This document shows, piece by piece, positions 6,934 through 14,539 of a DNA stretch of 42,358 nt (positions within the stretch are counted from its first letter, which is position 1; each line of letters opens with the position of its first letter). Source of the DNA: a virus; the IMG/VR virus record IMGVR_UViG_3300046736_000221, positions 1-42,358 of that record, one strand, 5' to 3'. A model generated the notes under the pieces. The model was not told the DNA's origin. It did no database searches and saw only the letters and a list, made by a program, of their open reading frames with translations. A program made the position numbers and the translations under genes.

Positions 6934-9428
6934 GTCGTCACCTGTTGCATCTCGCCATTGGACAGGGCGCGGTTCCAGTAGGTAACGCGGCGGATGGTGC
7001 CGTTGAGTTCCCAGATATTCGTGGCGGCGGCGGATGAACCGATAATCAACCGCGTCGCGTTGAACGGAACCGCGCTACCGGAGCCGTTTTCGACAAGCCC
7101 GCCCGTCGCGACTTTCCATGGACCGCCACCATAGCTGAATGCTGATTTTTGAACCGCTCCATTCGCGACCAGAAGGCCGGGCGCGGCATTGATTTGCGCG
7201 ACGGATGCGAGTTGCGAATAAGTAAAGATAATGGAAGCGGTGTTCTCCACGAATACAGACGCCGCGTTCGCATCCATGCCGTCATCGAGACGAACAATAC
7301 CGCCTTGCCCGACGGGGCGGTTCACACATGAAAACTCCGCCGCGAGCGAACCGGCGGCCGCGTTGAACCACGACACATTCGTCGGCATGACAGCGACATC
7401 AGCCGCGCGTGTCACACTGACACTCGTCGTTGGAATGTAGCTCGTCGGGAACGCGCCTTGTTCCAACTGCGCACCCCAGGCGAAGATCGTCTGTGCCGAT
7501 GTCGCGGTTTGTGAAGCATCACGCAAGTCGCACCCGAGTTGGAAATACCATATCGTCGCGCTCAGAGCCGAGGTCGTCATGCTGAACCGTTGCCATGCCG
7601 TCGTCAGCGTCACCTGGGCACGGTAATACGTCAGACCGTCCGGTGTCGTGTTCAGGTAAAGCCGCTCACCGCCCACGTTTCCGCGCAACCAGATGGAATG
7701 CGTGTATGCCGCCGCCGTTACACCCGCGGCCTGGCCAACAACGCTGTTGCTTCCCGCACCCGAACACGCGGGATAAACGATACGATCGGCGGTCGTTGTC
7801 CCGTCCGGCGCGACGGTTTGGTTGGCGGTGACGACGGGAGAAGACGAAGTGCCGCCGCTCGCCTTCAACCACGCCACGTTGCTGAAGTCTTCGCTGAACT
7901 GCGCTATATTCGTCCGCGCTTCCTCGATCAACAAACCACGCAACACACCGCCCGCGTAATCCCAGCGCGGCGCGTTGGTCGCAGCCGTCTGGATCACACC
8001 GCTCGCATCCGTGTATGTGGCACTGCTCGCGCGGGTGAACGTGATGCGCGGATCGAGCGTGCCGGGCATCATGAAATCGAGTGACAGCGTGGGACCGGCG
8101 AGCGTTGTCGCCGCCTGCATTTCACTATTGGACAACGTGCGCGGCCAGTAGGACATGCGACGCATATGGCCGGATATTCCAGATGCGCCGGGAGACCATG
8201 ACGCGGAACCAACAACCAGCTTATTCGCGCCTGTTTGCGCGGGCGCACCATTCGCACCAGAGATAACAGGACCACCATTCGCGCTGATAGCCATCGTGAC
8301 GGGAGACAATGCACCGCACAGAACACCACGAACGCCCGCTGTCATTGGAGGCACGCCATTGACCACGCTGGCGGTTGATCCAACGACCGTGAAACTATTG
8401 TTTCCCATATATGATGCGTCGCTAAATGTGTTGGCGATGCCGCCTACGACTGTATTGGTGTTCATCGTGTCATAGTCGAATAACATAGAATAGTTGATTG
8501 CGTTATACCCAGGCACGGCACCGGGTATCGGATAATACAAAACATCGGCCGCCCGTGTAACACTCGCACTCGTGGTCGGAATATGACTGCTCATGTATGG
8601 CAGCGCCTCGACCTGCGCGCCCCATGCGTAGATGGTTTGCGCGGGCGTGCTTGTTTGCGTGGCGTCACGGAGGTCGGTTCCTAATCCAATACCATACGCG
8701 GCTGCTGAAAGTGACGGCGTGATAAAGACAAACCGTTGCCATTGCGTGGTCAGTATCGTGGGCGTGCCATACCATCCGGCTATCGTAATATAAACACGCT
8801 CACCACCAGCATTTCCCCGCAAGTAGAAACTAATCGCAGCGACACCTGCCGGAAGGGTTATGTTTTGATAAACAATACTGAATATGCCAGCACCGGACAC
8901 AGCGGGTAGAACAACACGCGCGGCAGTGAGTGTTCCATCGGGGGCGGTTAATTGATTTCCAGTTACAACGGGCAACGATTGGCCTGCCAACAGCCATGCG
9001 GCATTCGCAAGATTAGCACTTTGCAACGCGATATTCGTGCTCGCATCCTCAAGCAACAAACCCTTGAGTTGCAACGTCACCGGATCGTAATCGAAACGCG
9101 GCGTGTTGATCGCGGCTGATCGCAGCACACCCGCGCTGTCGTAATACGTGCCGGTTGACGCGCGCGTGAACACCGCGCCGGTGCCGAGGGAGCCGCCGAG
9201 AAAGTTCTGATCGAAGGTGGCACCACCGCCGGACGAGATGCCGCCACCGAACTGGGACACCATCTGGCGGCTGAAATGCTTGCACCAACCCATCGGGCTG
9301 ACGGGACCAATCACTTTGCCGCAGGAGCGGGGCGGGACGAAGAAGCGGCAGTATCCGCACTTCTCCCTGCCCCCGGCGTCGGTGTAGCGCGCGGCGCTTT
9401 TGGTGGCCCGGTGGACGACGAAGCTCAT
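6930..9428 (-). CDS. Large tail protein: HiPIP-like Cys motif plus two tandem fibre/lectin-like modules
   Basis: 832 aa. Residues 20-52 hold four Cys (24, 27, 36, 49) as CxxC-x8-C-x12-C with PVSPMGWC, strongly like the cluster-binding end of high-potential iron-sulfur proteins. Two homologous halves follow: about 85-455 (FTRASTGTYYDSAGV, LLLEDASTNIALQS) and about 465-832 (FTRASSATYTDASGV, LLIEEARTNIAQFS). Both contain the phage head/tail fibre pattern RASxxTYxDxxGV..RxDYxxxxLxGLLxExxxTN and end in a LamG-like beta-sandwich with a RRxxYWxRxLSxxEMQ close. Probably a receptor-binding fibre or spike. It overlaps the adaptor gene by 4 bases, so it may sit directly on the tail hub. Confidence 0.75.
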   Translation of the reverse strand: MSFVVHRATKSAARYTDAGGREKCGYCRFFVPPRSCGKVIGPVSPMGWCKHFSRQMVSQFGGGISSGGGATFDQNFLGGSLGTGAVFTRASTGTYYDSAGVLRSAAINTPRFDYDPVTLQLKGLLLEDASTNIALQSANLANAAWLLAGQSLPVVTGNQLTAPDGTLTAARVVLPAVSGAGIFSIVYQNITLPAGVAAISFYLRGNAGGERVYITIAGWYGTPTILTTQWQRFVFITPSLSAAAYGIGLGTDLRDATQTSTPAQTIYAWGAQVEALPYMSSHIPTTSASVTRAADVLYYPIPGAVPGYNAINYSMLFDYDTMNTNTVVGGIANTFSDASYMGNNSFTVVGSTASVVNGVPPMTAGVRGVLCGALSPVTMAISANGGPVISGANGAPAQTGANKLVVGSASWSPGASGISGHMRRMSYWPRTLSNSEMQAATTLAGPTLSLDFMMPGTLDPRITFTRASSATYTDASGVIQTAATNAPRWDYAGGVLRGLLIEEARTNIAQFSEDFSNVAWLKASGGTSSSPVVTANQTVAPDGTTTADRIVYPACSGAGSNSVVGQAAGVTAAAYTHSIWLRGNVGGERLYLNTTPDGLTYYRAQVTLTTAWQRFSMTTSALSATIWYFQLGCDLRDASQTATSAQTIFAWGAQLEQGAFPTSYIPTTSVSVTRAADVAVMPTNVSWFNAAAGSLAAEFSCVNRPVGQGGIVRLDDGMDANAASVFVENTASIIFTYSQLASVAQINAAPGLLVANGAVQKSAFSYGGGPWKVATGGLVENGSGSAVPFNATRLIIGSSAAATNIWELNGTIRRVTYWNRALSNGEMQQVTT

Positions 9429-10093
9429 CCGAAGGACACCAGTTCAGCGCGAAGCGGAGCACCGGAGAGATCCGATTGTTGCTTCCACAAATTGGCCCTG
9501 GTCACCACCTGCTGCCACTGGGCATCAGCCTGCGCCGCGCGATCGTCGTCCAGCTCGAACAACGCGCCGTGCTTGATCACGCCCCACAGATAGACCGCGT
9601 AGAGCTGCTCGAGGATCGGGTTGGTGTCGGAGGGGAGGAGGAGAGGCTTCGGCCGCGCGTACCACTCCATCAACACCTGTTGCGGCATCCAGGCGGGGTC
9701 CGGCGGGTCGGGGACGACGGGGTGGGGGAGAAACTCGATACAGTCCCCCGTCAGCCTGTAGGCCGTGCACACCTGCCCAACCGCGCCAACCACGGCGCCT
9801 TCTTGCCACGCACTGGACTGCTGCCCCGTCCAATGTCCGCTCCAGGCGTCCTTGAGGATCAGCATTTCACCGCTGGTGGCGTCACGGATCGACGCCATCG
9901 TGGCGAAGTCAGCCGGCAGGGTGATGTAGGCGGCGTCGATCGCCTGAACGCCCGATGTGATCTGACATCGGGCGCGCAAAGTCTCCGCGATCTCGGTCTC
10001 GACCATCAGGACCCAGCCGGGGATCAGAGAGGTGATGTCTCTCCGATTCAGCCAGTTCTGAACATCATCGACGAGCTGCTGATAAGAGGCCAC
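9425..10093 (-). CDS. Head-tail adaptor protein (P22 gp4-like phage adaptor)
   Basis: 222 aa with a GTG start. The N-terminus (YQQLVDDVQNWLNRRD, then IPGWVLMVETEIAETLRAR) is typical of short-tailed phage adaptors, followed by AAYITLPADFATMASIRD and the C-terminal helix pair (ILEQLYAVYLWGVIKHGALFELDDDRAAQADAQWQQVVTRAN). This family forms the ring between portal and tail nozzle. Its position after capsid genes and before fibres fits. The start lies 3 bp beyond the stop of the upstream gene. Confidence 0.75.
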   Translation of the reverse strand: MASYQQLVDDVQNWLNRRDITSLIPGWVLMVETEIAETLRARCQITSGVQAIDAAYITLPADFATMASIRDATSGEMLILKDAWSGHWTGQQSSAWQEGAVVGAVGQVCTAYRLTGDCIEFLPHPVVPDPPDPAWMPQQVLMEWYARPKPLLLPSDTNPILEQLYAVYLWGVIKHGALFELDDDRAAQADAQWQQVVTRANLWKQQSDLSGAPLRAELVSFG

Positions 10094-10096
10094 CGA

Positions 10097-10729
10097 TCAC
10101 TTCTTGTCGTTCTTCTTGTCGTTCTTCTTATCGTCATCCTTGTCATCGTCGTGGGTGACGGTCGTCCGCGGCGGCATGGTCACGGATGCCTGCTCGCCGC
10201 GCGGCGGCGTGGCCGAGGTGTCCTGCTGTGGCGGGGGGTTCACGCCCCGCTGGGGGACCGGCGGGTCGTTCTCGCCCGGGCGGGCGCGATGCGTTCCCGT
10301 TCCGCGCGCCGCCGGGTCGGAGAAATCGGGATTGCCGGGGGCCTGAACGCCATCTTCGGTGTAGTACGGTTGCGTCAGGCTTTCCTCCGCGATCAGGCCC
10401 ATCCTGATCCGCTCCTCGGCGGCCGCCATCGCCGCCGCCGCGGGATCATCGGCGTCGGGGTAGAGTTTGCCGAGGAGGGAGCGGTCGAATCCGTCGATCA
10501 GCACCGGGCGCAGCGGGCCCAGCGGCCTGATCTCGGTCATTCCGTCCTCGGTGCCGGGCAGCATCCCGATGCCCGCCAGCGGCACCGTGCCGACGCCCGC
10601 CGTGCTGCCGGGCGGCATGATGCTACCCCGGTTCAGGTTGGGGTTGGTGGCGGCGTCGGGGCCGATCCCCGGTGTGCGCCGCATCGGCGCCGGAGGGGGC
10701 GTGGTGGTCGAGGTTCCGCTGGCCATCAT
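10097..10729 (-). CDS. Unknown head-region protein with Lys/Asp-rich tail
   Basis: 210 aa, largely disordered and rich in P, G, T and A. A possible folded core lies at about 60-130 (TEIRPLGPLRPVLIDGFDRSLLGKLYPDADD, AAAEERIRMGLIAEESLTQPYY). The last 20 residues are a highly charged repeat (KDDDKKNDKKNDKK) encoded by 12-bp direct repeats at about 10099-10150. AAGGA precedes the paired ATG codons at 10729/10726. Its position between capsid and adaptor suggests a head completion or decoration role; unproven. Confidence 0.6.
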   Translation of the reverse strand: MMASGTSTTTPPPAPMRRTPGIGPDAATNPNLNRGSIMPPGSTAGVGTVPLAGIGMLPGTEDGMTEIRPLGPLRPVLIDGFDRSLLGKLYPDADDPAAAAMAAAEERIRMGLIAEESLTQPYYTEDGVQAPGNPDFSDPAARGTGTHRARPGENDPPVPQRGVNPPPQQDTSATPPRGEQASVTMPPRTTVTHDDDKDDDKKNDKKNDKK

Positions 10730-10736
10730 GGTTTCC

Positions 10737-11048
10737 TTATAGTTTCGACCTGTCGTCGGTTCGGAAGACGCAGTTGTCCGGGTCGTCCAACCAGGCGTTC
10801 AGCGCCTTCTCGTCGTCGGTAATCCCCAGTTTCCGCAGGCGGTTCCAGACCACGAGCGGGATGCGCGCGACATGGATCGTGTCGCGCCGCACCAGGGGGT
10901 CGAAGTTGGACGCGATCTGTTTCGCGCTCTCCACGATCGCTTTGGTGTCTTGCGAGTGGACGAACAGCAGCGTGCCGTCGTCCTCTCGCTCGACCTCGGT
11001 GTGGCGGAGGGTGACCGGGTCGAAGCTCTCGTAGAGCAGCGCGCCCAT
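10737..11048 (-). CDS. Small protein downstream of the capsid gene, unknown
   Basis: 103 aa, soluble, mixed alpha/beta (LLYESFDPVTLRHTEVEREDDGT, then VVWNRLRKLGITDDEKALNAWLDDPDN). Its start overlaps the capsid stop (TAATG), implying coupled translation and a stoichiometric link to the capsid. Proteins of this length and position are common after DUF5309-type capsids. No function assigned. Confidence 0.65.
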   Translation of the reverse strand: MGALLYESFDPVTLRHTEVEREDDGTLLFVHSQDTKAIVESAKQIASNFDPLVRRDTIHVARIPLVVWNRLRKLGITDDEKALNAWLDDPDNCVFRTDDRSKL

Positions 11049-12031
11049 TACTGGTTGAGATCCGCGATCCAGGCATGGGCCTTGGGCGCGGTCGGACGAA
11101 GACTGCCCTCGAACAGGACGGCGCCCTGTGTGTTGTCGCCGGTCTTGGCGAAATCCAGCTCTATGACATCACGGCCCGGCAGGGGGGCCAGCTCCACGTA
11201 GTCGGTGGAGACCAGCAGGATCTGCTTGGCGGGACAGAAACGATCCGGGGCCAGTTGAATGGCGCCAAAGTTGGTGCGGTAGACATCGACCGCGCCCATG
11301 ATGGTTACTTCTTCCCGGCTCGTGACATTTTGAATATTCTGTGCTACGACGGCGTTTCCCGTGCCGCCTTGACTTAAGGTGGCGAAGTAAGCCTTCACGT
11401 TGCCCGACATGATGCCAAGCGTCGGCTTGCCGCCGGCCTGCCAGCACTGCTGCACGGCGGCGTCGATCATGGCGAGGGTGAGGTCGCGCAGGGTGCCGGC
11501 GGTGCCGACGTTGGACCCGTCGCCGACCGGCATGACGCCCGCGCCGGCGCCCCTGGAGCCGTTCAGGCAGTAGGCCGGCAGCCCCGACATATGCCGTGGA
11601 TCGGTGATGGTGCGGACCAAGGGGCTCGTGCAGGCGAACTCGAGGTCGCGCTTCACTTCCATGCCGCGCAGGATCAACTGGCGATCATATTCGTCCTCAC
11701 CGCCGACCATATCGACCGCGCGCAGCGTGTTGGACACGCCCACCGTGCGTACGATGATCTGCGCGATATTGTTCATGCGAACCGGCTTGGTGACCGCCTG
11801 CATGGAGGCGGTGAAGCCCTCGGGCTGGGCGTTGTCGGCCACGACCCCAAGCTCCTGGACGACCCACTCGGTCAGGATTTGTTTCGCTTCCACGCTGGGA
11901 ATCCCCGAGACCAGGGGCGTCTCATCGGGATCGATCTGAAAGATCACGTCGCGGAGGTCCTCACGTACGCCTACCGCGGCGGGTTCCAGATACGTATTGG
12001 CGGGGGCCGCCCCCATAGCGCCAAGGGCCAT
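11048..12031 (-). CDS. Major capsid protein, DUF5309 type
   Basis: 327 aa from the ATG at 12031, which has a GGAG 9 bases upstream; an in-frame ATG at 12046 would add five residues. The N-terminus (YLEPAAVGVREDLRDVIFQIDPDETPLVSGI) and following segments (EWVVQELGVVADNAQPEG, NIAQIIVRTVGVSNTLRAVD, ELILRGMEVKRDLEFA-like) are the signature of DUF5309 HK97-fold capsids found in short-tailed phages. The C-terminal half (NRFGAIQLAPDRFCPAKQILLV-like, then FAKTGDNTQGAVLFEGSLR) also fits. It follows the scaffold and a winged-helix gene, and has its own 200-bp leader. Confidence 0.85.
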   Translation of the reverse strand: MALGAMGAAPANTYLEPAAVGVREDLRDVIFQIDPDETPLVSGIPSVEAKQILTEWVVQELGVVADNAQPEGFTASMQAVTKPVRMNNIAQIIVRTVGVSNTLRAVDMVGGEDEYDRQLILRGMEVKRDLEFACTSPLVRTITDPRHMSGLPAYCLNGSRGAGAGVMPVGDGSNVGTAGTLRDLTLAMIDAAVQQCWQAGGKPTLGIMSGNVKAYFATLSQGGTGNAVVAQNIQNVTSREEVTIMGAVDVYRTNFGAIQLAPDRFCPAKQILLVSTDYVELAPLPGRDVIELDFAKTGDNTQGAVLFEGSLRPTAPKAHAWIADLNQ

Positions 12032-12234
12032 GTCGCATGTCTCCAACGCTGGCGCGGCGCTCCACGTGGAGCCGCTCGCGCGGTGAAACCGATGACGGGA
12101 AGTTGGTTTCGCGTTGGTCTCGACACGCCTGGCGTGGTGGGTGATCGCTCACTCCACGGGGCGGGAAGGGCCTCGGACGACGGCACGGCCCGCTTTCCGG
12201 TGGGTGCTTTCGCACTCCATCGAGCGACGGCGGA
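12032..12234 (-). promoter_or_regulatory. 203-bp capsid leader with 14-bp palindrome
   Basis: This is one of the few real gaps in the late operon and lies directly upstream of the capsid start. It contains a perfect palindrome GCTCCACGTGGAGC at 12059-12072, about 28 bases from the start codon, and a small GTGC-GAAA-GCAC tetraloop hairpin near 12213-12226 (minus-strand reading). No convincing -35/-10 pair was found. It may hold an mRNA processing or stability hairpin that raises capsid expression. Confidence 0.4.
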
Positions 12235-12696
12235 TTATTGAGACAACACCGCCCCGTTGTCCAGCGGAAGGATGGCGAAACACTTCCTGGTGACCGGGTC
12301 GCGCCGCGCCTCGCCGCGTTCCCTCCAAACGGTCAGCCACCCCGCGACGGCACCGGCCGACATGCCCGTTATCGTCATCAGCTCCGACACGGTCAGGCCG
12401 TCGGGGGACGCCAGCCGCAGGGCCTCGTAGAGGGAGTGCGCGTCACCCGTCACCACCGGGGCTGGCGGGGGTGGCAAGGGCGGCACGCGGGTCCGCGCTT
12501 TCTGACGGGTACCACCCGACGGGTAGGGCGGGCCACGAAAGGACACCGTCACCGGGCTGAACTCGCGTTCCATTTCCAGCAACACGTCACGCCTGCGCGT
12601 GAGCGTGTTGAGATCATCCTGTATCCTCGCCAGTTCCTCGCGCAGCCAGGAATGGACCACGCGCTTCGTATCCGGCTTCAGACCTTTCTTTTTCAT
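12235..12696 (-). CDS. Coiled-coil plus winged-helix protein, unknown
   Basis: 153 aa. Residues 1-45 are basic and helical (KPDTKRVVHSWLREELARIQDDLNTLTRRRDVLLEME), a coiled coil. A Pro-rich linker (VPPLPPPPAPVV) leads to residues 85-145, which look like a winged helix: LYEALRLASPDGLTVSELMTITGMSAGAVAGWLTVWRERGEARRD. Its helix pair LTVSELMTITGMSAGAVAGWL is a good HTH. It overlaps the scaffold stop (ATGA). A DNA-binding-type protein between scaffold and capsid is unusual; it could regulate late genes or act in packaging. Confidence 0.65.
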   Translation of the reverse strand: MKKKGLKPDTKRVVHSWLREELARIQDDLNTLTRRRDVLLEMEREFSPVTVSFRGPPYPSGGTRQKARTRVPPLPPPPAPVVTGDAHSLYEALRLASPDGLTVSELMTITGMSAGAVAGWLTVWRERGEARRDPVTRKCFAILPLDNGAVLSQ

Positions 12697-13847
12697 CCGG
12701 CGCCGCCATTCAACGCCGCCCGGCGCGCCGCCAGCAGCGCGGCCCCGCCCCGGACATCCGGTTTGGCCTGGAACGCCTCGGTCGCCCGCGCGATGCGCTC
12801 CGAGGGCGCCGGAGGCGGCGCCACGCCGCGCGCGGGGAGGGACGAGGGCGGCGGGGCGGAAGTCTTCGCGCCCTCCACCCAGCGGTCGAACATCGCCGCC
12901 TTCATCATGGTCTTGAGGTGGTGGGGCGAGGAGAGGCCGCGCAATTCGTCACGGCTGAAACCACCTTTGCTCGTCGCCCATTCGACGATCTGCTGTTGCG
13001 CCTCCAGACGCTGCTGAGGGTCGGCCCAGAACGGCAGTTCTTTGGCGAGCTGTTCATTGGCGGCGGCGACCGCCTGCTCCATGGCGCGGGCCTGGGCCTG
13101 GCCCTGGAGGGAGTTGAGGCTGAACAGACGCTGTTGCTCGGCGAGGGCGTGTTCATACTGGGCGCGTTCCCGCAAATACTGTTGTTGATCAGTGTCGATG
13201 AGGCGCGGATCGGGCGGTTGGGGCGGATTCTGGACCATCTCCTGAAGCCGCATCAGCTCCGGCTGGATATGCGGCAGAACCTCGGCCAATGCCCGCTGCT
13301 GCGCCTCCAGTTGCTGGCGCTGCTGGGCCAGTCCTTGCCTTTCCGTCGCCAGTTCCTGCGTTTTCACGGTGTAATCAGCCGATTTATCGGCGGCGTACTT
13401 CCGCAACTCCGCCATGGTCCGCAATTTACGGCCCTCGATCTCGATTTCGCCGGGTAGCGGGCCGTCAGCGGAGGATGGAGGGGTCTGGGACGTGGGCTCC
13501 GGTGATGGCGGCGCCTCACCGGGGACGCCAAGGGCTTTTTCCATCGCACTGAGGGTCGATGGCGCGGGTGTCGGCGTGGTTCGGGGTGTTTGAGGTGTCG
13601 GAGGAGGTGATTTCGCCAGTTCCGCCGCCGGTGGACGCCGTTCGGGCGCGGCGGGGGGCGGCGGAGGGGGCGCCTCCGCGCGCCGCTGGCGCGAGAGCAG
13701 ACGCGCCGCCTCGGAGACGGAGATCGGCGGACGGTCGGTCGCGGGTGGCGATACGCCGGAATCGGGAGAGGTGGCTGGAGCGGGCGTCGAGGCGGGCGCG
13801 GGGGAAGAGGTCGGAGTGGAGGTTGGGGTGGAAGTGGATTCAGACAT
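12693..13847 (-). CDS. Putative capsid scaffolding protein
   Basis: 384 aa. A long disordered N-terminus rich in S, T and P (residues 1-130) is followed by GEIEIEGRKLRTMAELRKYAADKSADYTVKTQELA, the common phage scaffold segment. Next come Gln-rich coiled coils (LAQQRQQLEAQQRALAEVL, EHALAEQQRLFSLNSLQGQ) and a basic C-terminus. Scaffold proteins direct capsid assembly and are then removed. Its place two genes before the capsid gene fits well. Confidence 0.8.
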   Translation of the reverse strand: MSESTSTPTSTPTSSPAPASTPAPATSPDSGVSPPATDRPPISVSEAARLLSRQRRAEAPPPPPPAAPERRPPAAELAKSPPPTPQTPRTTPTPAPSTLSAMEKALGVPGEAPPSPEPTSQTPPSSADGPLPGEIEIEGRKLRTMAELRKYAADKSADYTVKTQELATERQGLAQQRQQLEAQQRALAEVLPHIQPELMRLQEMVQNPPQPPDPRLIDTDQQQYLRERAQYEHALAEQQRLFSLNSLQGQAQARAMEQAVAAANEQLAKELPFWADPQQRLEAQQQIVEWATSKGGFSRDELRGLSSPHHLKTMMKAAMFDRWVEGAKTSAPPPSSLPARGVAPPPAPSERIARATEAFQAKPDVRGGAALLAARRAALNGGAG

Positions 13848-13850
13848 GGG

Positions 13851-14501
13851 TTATCGCCCTTGATAGGGTTGCAACCGCTGGAATATCTCGCGGTTTGGAT
13901 TGCTTCCCGAAATCCGATAGCCAGAGAGTGTCCTGGCGTCCGGGTATTGTTCCAGCAACGCGGCGCGTAGTTGCTTTATGGTCGCCGCGCCCAGACTGTT
14001 CGCCCCCTCGGGCGATTGGAGATCCGCGATATGCAACTCGCCCACCCGCGGGTTCCATTCCGTATCGACGGTCCCGAGGTGTTCGCCAGCCGGATTCCTG
14101 ACGTAATACGCGTGGTTGCCGGGGACGGTCAGATCAGCGTCGCCGGACATTGGCCGCAGATTGCGCGGATTGACCCGCTCAAGAATGAGACCTTTGCCCC
14201 CGCTCGACGTGGTCCCCATCGCCACGCCCTCGGCCGTCTGACGCGCCGCTTCCAACAGTCCACCGCGCGTCGGGTGGCCGCCCTCCCAGACCTGACCGCC
14301 TTCCCATAAGCCTTTGTCGATCGCGTCTTGTTGTTGCTTCGCGATGTAATCCGAGACTTGTTGATACACCTGGCCCAACGCGTCTCTCGATGCATCGGCG
14401 CGCGGATCGGGCGCGAGCGGGCCACGCTCGTCGGGCGGGGGCGGGATCAGGAGCGGTTGAAACCGGGACCGGTCTTCATCGGGAAACAGCAAGGAGGCCA
14501 T
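13851..14501 (-). CDS. Tagged virion-cluster protein A with a GNAT-like C-terminal region
   Basis: 216 aa. The N-terminal 55 residues (MASLLFPDED..., then DPRADASRDALGQVYQQVSDYIAKQQ) share a pattern with the next gene's N-terminus (MASLLDPSDPDPRSDALGRMYQTIAD). The C-terminal half is different: VNPRNLRPMSGDAD, HLGTVDTEWNPRVGELHIADLQSP, NSLGAATIKQLRAALLEQYPDARTLSGYRISGSN. The strand-loop-helix order (beta strand LHIADLQS, Gly/Ala turn, helix, PDARTLSGYRI) resembles a GNAT acetyltransferase fold, but the cofactor loop is not canonical, so this is a suggestion only. GGAG lies 8 bases before the start. It lies between portal-proximal and scaffold genes, so it may be packaged and injected. Confidence 0.6.
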   Translation of the reverse strand: MASLLFPDEDRSRFQPLLIPPPPDERGPLAPDPRADASRDALGQVYQQVSDYIAKQQQDAIDKGLWEGGQVWEGGHPTRGGLLEAARQTAEGVAMGTTSSGGKGLILERVNPRNLRPMSGDADLTVPGNHAYYVRNPAGEHLGTVDTEWNPRVGELHIADLQSPEGANSLGAATIKQLRAALLEQYPDARTLSGYRISGSNPNREIFQRLQPYQGR

Positions 14502-14506
14502 GGGTG

Positions 14507-14539
14507 CTACTCCATGTTCCGGGAGCGCCGTCGGGTCAT
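14507..14539 (-). other. 10-codon micro-ORF resembling the end of the 85-aa gene
   Basis: An ATG overlaps the upstream stop (ATGA) and reads MTRRRSRNME then TAG, immediately before the next gene. The end of the 85-aa gene (ARHAQSME, TAG) with its following leader is strikingly similar: CATGGAGTAG, 5-6 bases, then ATGGC(C/G)TCC. It may be a relic of a duplication that copied the end of the 85-aa gene together with the tagged start, or a coupling element that places GGAG for the next gene. Confidence 0.4.

Noticed and set aside
9476-10822. 448-codon plus-strand frame opposite the adaptor
   Set aside because: Low-complexity Arg-rich antisense reading; no recognisable domain.
12238-13017. Long plus-strand frame opposite the scaffold and winged-helix genes
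   Set aside because: Arg/His/Gly-rich reading with no ribosome site; it is the complement of well-supported minus-strand genes.
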